Shown in pieces: positions 26,326 through 36,084 of a stretch of DNA of 64,000 bases. A program made the position numbers and the translations under genes. Position 1 is the first letter of the stretch; the number at the start of each line of letters is the position of its first letter. The notes under the pieces were generated by a model. The model did no database searches and was not told where the DNA came from. It saw only the letters and a program-made list of their open reading frames with translations. Source of the stretch: Thauera sp. (lineage in GTDB: Bacteria; Pseudomonadota; Gammaproteobacteria; Burkholderiales; Rhodocyclaceae); the NCBI GenBank assembly GCA_024235615.1, contig JACKMB010000005.1, forward strand, positions 62,001-126,000, written 5' to 3'.

Positions 26326-27095
26326 CAGGTGGTCTCCTCGATCGGCGGCGCGGGCTTGCGGAAGAAGCTCACCCGCCGCAGGGCCAGGCGCAGCGCCTGC
26401 CAGTGGATGCGGGCGATGACGCCCAGGGTCATGAAGGGCTGGCGGGCGAGCCATTTCCCCATGCTGGCGCCGCTGACCGCTTCGGCACGGCCCGACAGGC
26501 GGGTGGACAGCTGGCGCTCGCCGCCGTCCCAGAGCTCGATCGACACCGCATGCACCGCGCCGCGCTGCTCGAAGCGGAAGCGGTACTCGCCGCGCACCGG
26601 GAAGAAGGGCGAGACGTGGAAGCGCTTGCTGGCGCGCAGCTCGTCGCCCGCGACGATGGGGCGCAGGTCATCGTGGTGCAGCAGGTAGTTGTGGCGTTCG
26701 CCGAAGGTGTTGTTCACCTCGGCCAGCACCGCGCGCAGGTTGCCCGTGCAGTCGTGGCAGAACCAGAAGCTGACCGGGTTGAAGACGAAGCCGAGGATGC
26801 GCGGCATGGTCTGCAGCACGACCTCGCCGTCGCACGCCGCGGCCAGCCCGCGCTCGTCCAGGAGAGCGCGGATCCACGGCAATAGGGGCGAGCCGTCGCG
26901 CGCGCCGTGATCGCGGCTGCGGAAGCTGATGAGGTTGGCACGCTCGATGCCGAGCAGCGGTGCGCGTACCCGATCCAGCCGGCCGAGCGGCAGGCGCAGG
27001 AAGGCGCTCGGGTAGACGAAGCGGTTGTGCGCCTGCACATGGCGCTCGTGCATGACCGCGCCGAAGCACACGGCAGGTTGCAGCGCGTCGGACAT
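26325..27095 (-). CDS. DUF1365 family protein
   Basis: A 256-aa cytoplasmic protein with the DUF1365 marks CFGAVMHERHVQAHNRFVYP, PRILGFVFNPVSFWFCHD, VLAEVNNTFGERHNYLL and RFHVSPFFPVRGEYRFRF. It always neighbours the FAD oxidoreductase and CFA-like gene in this cluster type and is thought to help make furan or modified fatty acids. Starts and stops overlap both neighbours by one base (TGATG), indicating translational coupling. Confidence 0.94.
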   Translation of the reverse strand: MSDALQPAVCFGAVMHERHVQAHNRFVYPSAFLRLPLGRLDRVRAPLLGIERANLISFRSRDHGARDGSPLLPWIRALLDERGLAAACDGEVVLQTMPRILGFVFNPVSFWFCHDCTGNLRAVLAEVNNTFGERHNYLLHHDDLRPIVAGDELRASKRFHVSPFFPVRGEYRFRFEQRGAVHAVSIELWDGGERQLSTRLSGRAEAVSGASMGKWLARQPFMTLGVIARIHWQALRLALRRVSFFRKPAPPIEETT

Positions 27096-28456
27096 CACGC
27101 CGCCTCCAACGCCATCGCGGCAGGCACGCGGCCGCGCCGCCACGGCACCTCCACGCCCATGGCCTCGACCACCGCGACCGCGGACTTGAGGCCGTCCTCG
27201 TGGAAGCCGTAGCCGGTCCATGCCCCGGCGAACCAGCAGCGCTCGCGGCCCTGGATGGCGGGCAGCGCGGCCTGGGCGTCGATCGCGCCGTGGTCGAACA
27301 CTGGGTGGGCGTACTCGATGCGGCGGAAGGTCTTGTCGGCCGCGGGTTCGGTGAAGGGGTTCAGCGATACCACCACCGGGGTCTGGAAAGGCAGGGGCTG
27401 CAGGCGGTTGATGAGATAGCTCACCGACACCGGGCGCGCGTCGGGCGCGCCCTTGCCGGCGAGGTAGTTCCACGCCGACCACACCTTTTGCCGGCGCGGC
27501 AGCAGGGCGGTGTCGGTGTGCAGCCAGGCGACGTTGGCCTGGTACTGCACCGCGCCGAGGACGCGGCGCTCTTCCGCCGTGGCCTCGCTGCCGAGGATGG
27601 CGAGGGCCTGGTCGCTGTGGCAGGCGAAGACGAGTTCGTCGAAGCGCTCCGCCCCGCCTGCGGTATGCACCCACACCCCGTCCTCGCCGCGCACCACGCG
27701 CTGCACCGGCGAATTCACCCGCACGTCGTCGAGACGGGCGAGCATGCGGCGCACGTAGCTGCGCCCGCCACCCTTCACCGTCATCCAGGTCGGACGGTCG
27801 AGGATCTGCAGCAGGCCGTGGTTGTGGCAGAACTGCACGAAGGTGGCGAGCGGGTAGGCCAGCATGGTGCTCGTCGGGCAGGACCAGATCGCCGCAGCCA
27901 TGGGCAGCAGGTACCAGTCGCGGAAGGCCTGCGAATAGTCCTCGAGGTCGAGGTACTCGCCGAGCGACAGGGCCGGCATGGCACCCTCGTGCGCCATGCG
28001 CGTGGTCTCGCGGTTGAAGCGCAGGATGTCGCGCAGCATGGCAAGGAAGGCCGGGCGGACCAGGTTGCCACGCTGGGCGAATACGCTGGCGAGGTCGGTG
28101 CCGGCCCATTCGAGCTCGGGCTCGGCGAGGCTGACGCCGAAGCTCATCTCGGTCTCGACCGCCTCGACCTGCAGCAAGGCGAACAGCGCGCACAGGTTGG
28201 GATAGGTGCGGCGGTTGAAGACCAGGAAGCCGGTGTCGACCGGATGGGTGAGGCCGTCGACCGTGACGTCGATGGTGTTGGTGTGGCCACCGACGTAGCT
28301 GCCCGCCTCGAACAGCGTCACGCGGTGCTGCGGCGCGAGCAGCCACGCGGTCGAGAGGCCGGCGATGCCGCCGCCGATCACCGCGATGCGCCGCCCCTGG
28401 CTGCCCTGGCCCGCCTCGCCTGCGGCGTGCAGGCGCTCGATCTCACCCATCTTCAT
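27095..28456 (-). CDS. FAD-dependent oxidoreductase, amine-oxidase/desaturase-like (UfaD-like by context)
   Basis: A 453-aa flavoprotein. The FAD motif is RRIAVIGGGIAGLSTAWLLA, followed by VTLFEAGSYVGGHTNTIDVT and GFLVFNRRTYPNL; the C-terminal FAD contact is CWFAGAWTGYGFHEDGLKSA. The start at 28456 has GGAG eight bases upstream; an internal ATG two codons later is possible. In Rhodobacter a similar protein introduces the double bond in furan fatty acid synthesis; transfer of that function is inference. Confidence 0.92.
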   Translation of the reverse strand: MKMGEIERLHAAGEAGQGSQGRRIAVIGGGIAGLSTAWLLAPQHRVTLFEAGSYVGGHTNTIDVTVDGLTHPVDTGFLVFNRRTYPNLCALFALLQVEAVETEMSFGVSLAEPELEWAGTDLASVFAQRGNLVRPAFLAMLRDILRFNRETTRMAHEGAMPALSLGEYLDLEDYSQAFRDWYLLPMAAAIWSCPTSTMLAYPLATFVQFCHNHGLLQILDRPTWMTVKGGGRSYVRRMLARLDDVRVNSPVQRVVRGEDGVWVHTAGGAERFDELVFACHSDQALAILGSEATAEERRVLGAVQYQANVAWLHTDTALLPRRQKVWSAWNYLAGKGAPDARPVSVSYLINRLQPLPFQTPVVVSLNPFTEPAADKTFRRIEYAHPVFDHGAIDAQAALPAIQGRERCWFAGAWTGYGFHEDGLKSAVAVVEAMGVEVPWRRGRVPAAMALEAA

Positions 28457-28461
28457 GGCAC

Positions 28462-29268
28462 TTACTCCGGCGCGTTCTCGCCCTCGATGAGGGCGTAGGC
28501 GGAATGGTTGTGGATGGACTCGAAGTTCTCCGACTGCACCCGCCACGAAGCCACGCGCGCATCGGCGCGCAGGCGCAGCGCGATGTCGCGCACGAGGTCC
28601 TCGACGAACTTGGGGTTGTCGTAGGCGCGCTCGGTGACCCACTTCTCGTCCGGGCGCTTGAGCAGGCCGAAGACCTCGCACGAGGCTTCTTCTTCAGCCA
28701 TGCGCACCAGCTCGCGCAGGCCGAGGTCGCCGCGCAGCGTGGCGCTCAGGGTGATGTGCGAGCGCTGGTTGTGGGCGCCGTAGGCGGAGATCTTCTTCGA
28801 GCACGGGCACAGGCTGGTGACCGGCACCACCGCCTCGAGCGTGCTGCGGATCTCGCCGCCCTCCGCCTTCTCCACCACCACGCGGGCGTCGATGTCGAGC
28901 AGGCTCTCGACGCCCGAGACCGGCGCGGCCTTCTTCATGAACCAGGGGAAGCGCGCCTCGATGCGACCGCTGCTGGCCTCGAGGCGCAGCAGCATGTCGG
29001 CGAAGAGGCCGCGCAAGCCGTCGAGGTCGAGCGCATCGCGCTCGGCTTCGAGGAGCTCGACGAAGCGCGACATGTGCGTACCCTTGACGTCCGCGGGCAG
29101 GCCGACGGTCATCTCCAGCGTGGCGACGGTGTGCTGCACGCCGCCGTCGAGGTCGCGCACCGCGATCGGGTAGCGCAGGCCGCGCACTCCGACCTGCTGG
29201 ATCGCCAGCGCGCGGTGGTCGGCGCTGGATTGCACGTCGGGCAGGAAGAACTTTTCCGGGGCGTTCAT
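28462..29268 (-). CDS. folE2: GTP cyclohydrolase I type 2
   Basis: A metal-flexible GTP cyclohydrolase, first step of tetrahydrofolate and pterin synthesis. The 268-aa protein carries the active-site Cys in [20 protein letters not shown], followed by [13 protein letters not shown] and [20 protein letters not shown], and the N-terminal [14 protein letters not shown]. FolE2 homologues often appear in LitR-regulated, light-induced sets, perhaps to feed photolyase or oxidative-stress repair. The start overlaps the stop of the small exported protein (ATGA). Confidence 0.96.
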   Translation of the reverse strand: MNAPEKFFLPDVQSSADHRALAIQQVGVRGLRYPIAVRDLDGGVQHTVATLEMTVGLPADVKGTHMSRFVELLEAERDALDLDGLRGLFADMLLRLEASSGRIEARFPWFMKKAAPVSGVESLLDIDARVVVEKAEGGEIRSTLEAVVPVTSLCPCSKKISAYGAHNQRSHITLSATLRGDLGLRELVRMAEEEASCEVFGLLKRPDEKWVTERAYDNPKFVEDLVRDIALRLRADARVASWRVQSENFESIHNHSAYALIEGENAPE

Positions 29269-29519
29269 GAGTGATCCTTTTGCTTGCTGGGGAGGGGACG
29301 CAGCGGGAGGTCCGCGCGATGGACGAAGAGCAGGAGTTCGAGCGGGGTCTGTGCCTGGGTCACAGGCCCCTTGTCTACGACGAGCCTTTCAGGAGCGCCG
29401 GCCGCTACCGCCGCGACGACCTGGGGCTGGGCGGCCGTGGCCGCGGAAATCCCGAAGGAGACGAGCGCCGCCGCGGCGAAGAGCATGCCGGCGCGCCTGG
29501 AGAGCGTATTCGCATTCAT
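29265..29519 (-). CDS. small exported protein, first gene of the FolE2-lipid operon
   Basis: An 84-aa product with signal peptide [20 protein letters not shown] ending SAATAAQP, then a short mature part ([39 protein letters not shown]). No family recognised. The ATG at 29519 lies right after a TGTCC-N-GGACA palindrome and 35 bases from the -10 of the operon promoter, so it is the first reading frame of the transcript. Because it overlaps folE2, it may act as a translational leader. Confidence 0.65.
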   Translation of the reverse strand: MNANTLSRRAGMLFAAAALVSFGISAATAAQPQVVAAVAAGAPERLVVDKGPVTQAQTPLELLLFVHRADLPLRPLPSKQKDHS

Positions 29520-29524
29520 GGCCG

Positions 29525-29535
29525 TGTCCTGGACA
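29525..29535. promoter_or_regulatory. TGTCC-T-GGACA palindrome downstream of operon promoter
   Basis: The 11-bp core of the same palindrome found at 29586 and 31516, lying between the operon -10 and the first ATG. It could be a second operator. Confidence 0.55.
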
Positions 29536-29553
29536 AGCGTTGATGACGATCCC

Positions 29554-29582
29554 ACGATAGGCCAGCCCCGAGGACCTGTCAA
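29554..29582 (-). promoter_or_regulatory. sigma-70 promoter of the FolE2-lipid operon
   Basis: Minus strand TTGACA (complement of 29577-29582), 17 bases, TATCGT (complement of 29554-29559). It is bracketed by the palindromes at 29586-29600 and 29525-29535. Confidence 0.75.
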
Positions 29583-29585
29583 GGA

Positions 29586-29600
29586 TTTGTCCAGGACAAA
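29586..29600. promoter_or_regulatory. LitR-operator candidate TTTGTCC-A-GGACAAA
   Basis: A 15-bp inverted repeat with 7-bp arms, just upstream of the -35 of the operon promoter. An identical-arm copy (centre T) overlaps the litR -35. Position suits regulation of both the operon and the divergent Na/Pi gene. Confidence 0.75.
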
Positions 29601-29722
29601 ATAAAATTTCAGCGCCCCGCAGAAATTGCCCCGGCATCCTCCGAGAACAATGCACTCCCCGCCGCGGCGATCCGGCATTACGCTTTCCCTAAGACCCCCC
29701 CATCCCGCACGAGAGGCCCGCC

Positions 29723-31396
29723 CTGGACACCAGCTCGCTCGCCATCTACCCGATCGTCGCCGGCCTGCTCGGCGGCATCGGCCTGTTCCTGCTCGGCATG
29801 CACATGCTCACCGAGGGCCTCAAGCTCGCCGCCGGCCGCGCGCTCGAGGGCCTGCTCGAGCGCGGCACCGCCACGCCCGTGCGCGGCCTGGGCGCCGGCA
29901 TGACCATGACCGCGCTGGTGCAGTCCTCCACCGCGGTCACGGTGGCGAGCATCGGCTTCGTCAACACCGGGCTGCTGTCGCTGCAGAACGCGATGTGGGT
30001 GATCTTCGGCTCCAACGTGGGCACCACGCTCAACGCCTGGCTGGTCGCGGCGCTCGGCTTCAGCTTCAGGATCGACGCCTTCGCCCTGCCCTTCGTCGGC
30101 ATCGGCGCCACCCTGATGCTGGCCGGACGCACGGTCCGCCAGCGCGCGCTCGGCCAGGCTCTGGCGGGCTTTGGCGTGCTCTTCCTCGGCATCGACGCGC
30201 TCAAGGACACCTTCTCGGGCTTCGGCGCGGCGATGAACCTGCAGGACCACATCGCGCCCGGCCTCGCCGGCTGGCTGATCCTGGTCGGCATCGGCACCCT
30301 GCTGACCGTGCTGATGCAGGCTTCGGGCGCGGTGATCGCGATCATCATCACCGCCGCGCAGGGCGGGCTGATGTCGATCGAGGCGGCGTGCGCGATGGTG
30401 ATCGGCACCAACATCGGCACGACCTCGACGGCGATCCTTTCGGCGCTCGGCGCGACCTCGAACGCGCGCCGGCTGGCAGCGACCCACGTGATCTTCAACC
30501 TGGTGACCGGCGCGGTGGCGATCGCCCTGCTGCCGCTGCTGATCAGCCTGCTCGGTGCGCTGCGCAACTGGTTCGAGCAGCCGGCCACGCCGGCGGTGAT
30601 GCTGGCGATGTTCCACACCGCCTTCAACCTGCTCGGGGTGCTGCTGATGGTGCCGCTGGCGCGGCCGCTGCGGCGCTATCTGGCGGGCCACTTCCGCAGC
30701 CGCGAGGAAGAGATCGCCCGCCCGCGCTACCTGGACGCGCCTTCGCTGGCGGTGCCCGACCTGGCGCTGCGCACCCTGCGCCTGGAGCTGGGCCGCACGC
30801 AATCCTTCGCGCTGACCGCACTGACCGCAGCCACCCGGGTGCCGCCCGACGAGCCCTGGATCGAGCGCCAGGCGAGCGCGCTCGATGCGCTCGCGCCGGC
30901 GATCGGCGACTACGTGCGCAAGCTCAACGCCATGCGCCTGCCGCCAGCGCTGGTCGAGGCGGTGGCGCACAGCCTGCGCGCGCTGCAGTACCAGGAGAGC
31001 GCGGTGACCGCGGTGCGCCAGGCCTGCGCGCTGGCCACCACGCTCGGCGCGCCGCCGGGCGCCGAACTGGAGCCGGTCGCCGCGGCCTTCCGCCAGGCGA
31101 CCGGGGCGCTGGCCGCGAGCGCGGACGCGGCGCGCGAGGATTTCTCGGTGGCGCCGGTCGAGGTCAGGCTGGAAGAGGCGGAACTGCGCTACCAGGCCTT
31201 CAAGGAGGCGCTGCTGCTGGAAGGCGCACACGCCCGCATCGACATCCGCACCATGCAGGACTGGCTGCGCCTGGCCAGCCTGGAGCGGCGCGCGATCGAG
31301 CAGGTGGCCAAGGCGGCGCGCATGCTGGCCGTGCTGGACGGCGACCTGACGCCGCAGCAGGCGGCGGAGAAGGCGGGAGAAAACGGGGTGGAGTGA
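29723..31396 (+). CDS. Na/Pi cotransporter family protein with PhoU-like C-terminus
   Basis: A 557-aa membrane transporter of the NptA/YjbB family. Two inverted PhoU-like transporter repeats are visible: TALVQSSTAVTVASIGFVNTG with VIFGSNVGTTLNAW, and TVLMQASGAVIAIIITAAQGG with VIGTNIGTTSTAIL; QSS and QASG are the substrate-site motifs. The C-terminal 200 residues are soluble and helical, PhoU-like. Start: CTG at 29723 preceded by GAGAGG and six bases gives the full family N-terminus (LDTSSLAIYPIVAGLLGGIG); there is no ATG or GTG upstream before an in-frame TAA, and ATG at 29798 would lose the first helix. Confidence 0.85.
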   Translation: MDTSSLAIYPIVAGLLGGIGLFLLGMHMLTEGLKLAAGRALEGLLERGTATPVRGLGAGMTMTALVQSSTAVTVASIGFVNTGLLSLQNAMWVIFGSNVGTTLNAWLVAALGFSFRIDAFALPFVGIGATLMLAGRTVRQRALGQALAGFGVLFLGIDALKDTFSGFGAAMNLQDHIAPGLAGWLILVGIGTLLTVLMQASGAVIAIIITAAQGGLMSIEAACAMVIGTNIGTTSTAILSALGATSNARRLAATHVIFNLVTGAVAIALLPLLISLLGALRNWFEQPATPAVMLAMFHTAFNLLGVLLMVPLARPLRRYLAGHFRSREEEIARPRYLDAPSLAVPDLALRTLRLELGRTQSFALTALTAATRVPPDEPWIERQASALDALAPAIGDYVRKLNAMRLPPALVEAVAHSLRALQYQESAVTAVRQACALATTLGAPPGAELEPVAAAFRQATGALAASADAAREDFSVAPVEVRLEEAELRYQAFKEALLLEGAHARIDIRTMQDWLRLASLERRAIEQVAKAARMLAVLDGDLTPQQAAEKAGENGVE

Positions 31397-31515
31397 GCGC
31401 GGAGGCGGAGTCATGTGCTACCGGGTGGAGTGCTGGTCGGACGGAAGCGTGGGCGCGTGCGATCCGGCTGCCCCGACCTCGCACGTCACAGGCTGGAAAG
31501 CGGCTTCCAGACACG

Positions 31516-31530
31516 TTTGTCCTGGACAAA
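31516..31530. promoter_or_regulatory. LitR-operator candidate TTTGTCC-T-GGACAAA at litR promoter
   Basis: A perfect inverted repeat overlapping a -35-like TGGACA (31523-31528), 17 bases before TAACAT (31546-31551). It fits autoregulation of litR. The same palindrome lies at 29586. Confidence 0.75.
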
Positions 31531-31585
31531 TCAAACTCCCCCGCCTAACATCCACTCATCGACCACCACCCGAAAGCAGCTGCCG

Positions 31586-32509
31586 ATGAACGCGCCGAAC
31601 CTGTCCGAGACCGCCTTCAGCATCGCCGCCGTCGAACGCGACACGGGCCTCGCGAAGGACACCCTGAGGGTGTGGGAGCGGCGCTACGGCTTCCCTTCGC
31701 CGACGCGCGACGCCAACGGCGAGCGCCTCTATCCGGCGGATCAGGTCGAGAAGCTGCGCATGATCCGCCGCCTGCTCGACCACGGCCGACGGCCGGCGCG
31801 GGTCGTGGGGGCGAGCATCGAGGAACTCTCCGCGATGCTGGATGCCTGCCTGTGCCCGGAGGGCGGCGCGCCAGCCGGTCGCGACGACGGCCTGCTGCAG
31901 CTCGTGCGCCTGCATCGCAGCGTGGAGCTCGCCGCGGCGCTGCGCCAGGCGCTGATGAAGCAGGGCCTGCAGCGCTTCGTCGCCGAGACCGTGGCGCCGC
32001 TCGCGGCGGCGGTGGGCGAGGCGTGGATGCGCGGCGAGGTCGATGTGCCGGAGGAGCACCTGTTCACCGAGCAGGTGCAGAACGTGCTTCGCAGCGCCAT
32101 CGGTGCGCATGCGGCGAGCGCTGGACGGCCGCGCGTGCTGTTGACGACCTTCCCCGAGGAGGAGCACGTGCTCGGCCTGCTGATGGCCGAGGCGATGCTG
32201 GTGCCCGAGGGCGCGAGCTGCCTGTCGCTGGGCACGCGCACCCCGCTCGCGGACATCCGCAGCGCGGCGGTGGGTGGGGGCTTCGACATCGTCGGGCTGT
32301 CCTTCAGCATCGCCTACCCGGCGCGCCAGGCGATCGAGGGGCTGCTCGAGCTGCGCTCGCTGCTGCCCGAGGGGATCGAGCTGTGGGCCGGGGGCGCCGC
32401 CGTCCGCGACAAGCAGAAGCGGCTGCCGGGCATTCGTGTGGTCGGGGATCTGGAGGACACCATGGCGGCCCTGCAGGAGTGGCGCGCGCGCAACGGCGCG
32501 GAGGGCTGA
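31586..32509 (+). CDS. litR: LitR/CarH-type MerR regulator with B12-binding photosensor domain
   Basis: A 307-aa regulator. The N-terminal MerR HTH is FSIAAVERDTGLAKDTLRVW and RRYGFPSPTRDANGERLYPA. A helical bundle follows with the Wx9EH motif (W147, E157, H158), whose His is the upper axial ligand to adenosylcobalamin in CarH. The B12 Rossmann domain has TTFPEEEHVLGLLMAEAML (His194, lower ligand position) and IVGLSFSIAYPARQ ... LWAGGAAV. In CarH/LitR, light breaks the Co-C bond and releases DNA. It likely controls the operon starting at 29519, which shares its palindrome. CarH's DxH is ExH here. Confidence 0.92.
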   Translation: MNAPNLSETAFSIAAVERDTGLAKDTLRVWERRYGFPSPTRDANGERLYPADQVEKLRMIRRLLDHGRRPARVVGASIEELSAMLDACLCPEGGAPAGRDDGLLQLVRLHRSVELAAALRQALMKQGLQRFVAETVAPLAAAVGEAWMRGEVDVPEEHLFTEQVQNVLRSAIGAHAASAGRPRVLLTTFPEEEHVLGLLMAEAMLVPEGASCLSLGTRTPLADIRSAAVGGGFDIVGLSFSIAYPARQAIEGLLELRSLLPEGIELWAGGAAVRDKQKRLPGIRVVGDLEDTMAALQEWRARNGAEG

Positions 32510-32535
32510 GGCGCACGCAGCGACCGGCGCGGCGG

Positions 32536-33992
32536 TTTGTGTAGGAGCGGCGGCAGCCGCGAATGGGGCCGGGTCGACGACCACGGCACAGCGAGGGTTC
32601 CACCCGCCGCGTTCGCGCCTGCCGGCGCTCCTACATGAAACGCCGCGCCTCCTGCACGAACCACCGCGTCTCCGCCCCCTGTAGGAGCGGCGGCAGCCGC
32701 GATTGGGCTGGGTCGACGACCGCGGCGCGGACCCGCCATCGCCGCCGCCGAAGCCTGCCGCGCGCTCCTACGCGAACCGCCGCGCCTCCTGCACGGCCCA
32801 CCGCGTCTCTGCCCCCTGTAGGAGCGGCGGCCGCAGAACGGGGGTCGACGACCGCGGCGCCGCGAGGACCCCGCCCGCCGCGTTCGCCCTGCCGCGCCTG
32901 CCGCGCTCCTACCCCGCCCGCCGCGCCTGCCGCTGCGCACGAAACCGCCGCGCCGCCGCCCGCCGGTCGACGACCGCGCGCTGCAGCGCCCCCGCATGAG
33001 CGGCGGCAGCCGCGAACCGCGTCTCCGGGTGGGCGCGACGCCGCGGCGACCGCGGCGCAGCGAGGACCCGCCCGCCGCGTTCGCGCCTGCCGGCGCTCCT
33101 ACATGAACCGCCGCGCCTCCTGAACGAACCACCGCGTCTCCGCCCCCTGTAGGAGCGGCGGCAGCCGCGAATGGGCTGGGTCGACGACCGCGGCGCCGCG
33201 AGGACCCGACCGCCGCGTTCGCGCCTGCCGGCGCTCCTACATGAACCGCCGCGCCTCCTGCACGAACCGCGCCGTCTCCGCCCCCTGTAGGAGCGGCGGC
33301 AGCCGCGAATGGGCTGGGTCGACGACCGCGGCGCCGCGAGGACCCGCCCGCCGTCGTTCGCGCCTGCCGGCGCTCCTACATGAACCGCCGCGCCTCCTGC
33401 ACGAACCACCGCGTCTCCGCCCCCTGTAGGAGCGGCGGCAGCCGCGAATCCGCCCCAGGAGCGTCGACGCCGCGGCGCCGCGCGAGCGCCGCGCCCGCCG
33501 CGCCCGTCTTCGCCCGCTGCCGGCGCTCCTACATGAACCGCCGCGCCTCCTGAACGAACCACCGCGCCTCCGCCCCCTGTAGGAGCGGCGGCAGCCGCGA
33601 ATGGGCTGGGTCGACGACCGCGGCGCCGCGAGGACCCGACCGCCGTCTTCGCGCCTGCCGGCGCTCCTACATGAACCGCCGCGCCTCCTGAACGAACCAC
33701 CGCGTCTCCGCCCCCTGTAGGAGCGGCGGCAGTCGACGACCGCGCAACCCGCCCGCCGCGTTCGCGCCTGCCGGCGCTCCTACATGAACCGCCGCGTCTC
33801 CTGAACGAACCACCGCGTCTCCGCCCCCTGTAGGAGCGGCGGCAGCCGCGAATGGGCTGGGTCGACGACCGCGGCGCAGCGAGACCCCGCCCGCCGCGTT
33901 CGCGCCTGCCGGCGCTCCTACATGAACCGCCGCCTCCTGAACGAACCACCGCGTCTCCGCCCCCTGTAGGAGCGGCGGCAGCCGCGAATCCG
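32536..33992. repeat. REP/REPIN array 1
   Basis: About 1.45 kb of alternating REPs between litR and recQ. Roughly ten forward class-A copies (GTAGGAGCGGCGGCAGCCGC) alternate with about eight inverted class-B copies (complement of GTAGGAGCGCCGGCAGGCGC). The unit is about 138 bp and its spacers are conserved too (TGGGCTGGGTCGACGACCGC, GAACCGCCGCGCCTCCTG, CCACCGCGTCTCCGCCCCCT). Some units are shortened (near 33720) or rearranged (32880-33050). Open frames running through it are repetitive and not genes. Confidence 0.93.
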
Positions 33993-34016
33993 GCCGCGGG
34001 CGGTAAAATGCCGGCC

Positions 34017-35915
<1,899 letters not shown>

Positions 35916-36084
35916 CCGCGGGAGCTTCCCGCAGGACCGCCGCAAGGCGCGAATGCGGCCGGGCTTTCGTTCGCCGACGTGCGACGCATCACGCGAATAT
36001 TTGCCACGCGCATATATACTCTCGGCCTCGAAAAAACACGGTGACGGCAGGGCTGCGCCGCGCCGACCCACAAGCCGCCAAGCC

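Noticed and set aside
29798-31396. ATG at 29798 as the Na/Pi transporter start
   Set aside because: Would remove the first conserved helix and half of the GLFLLGM motif; CTG at 29723 with a ribosome site fits better.
32536-33992. CRISPR array
   Set aside because: The repeats alternate in orientation, contain REP stems, and the spacers are themselves conserved, unlike CRISPR; no cas genes nearby.
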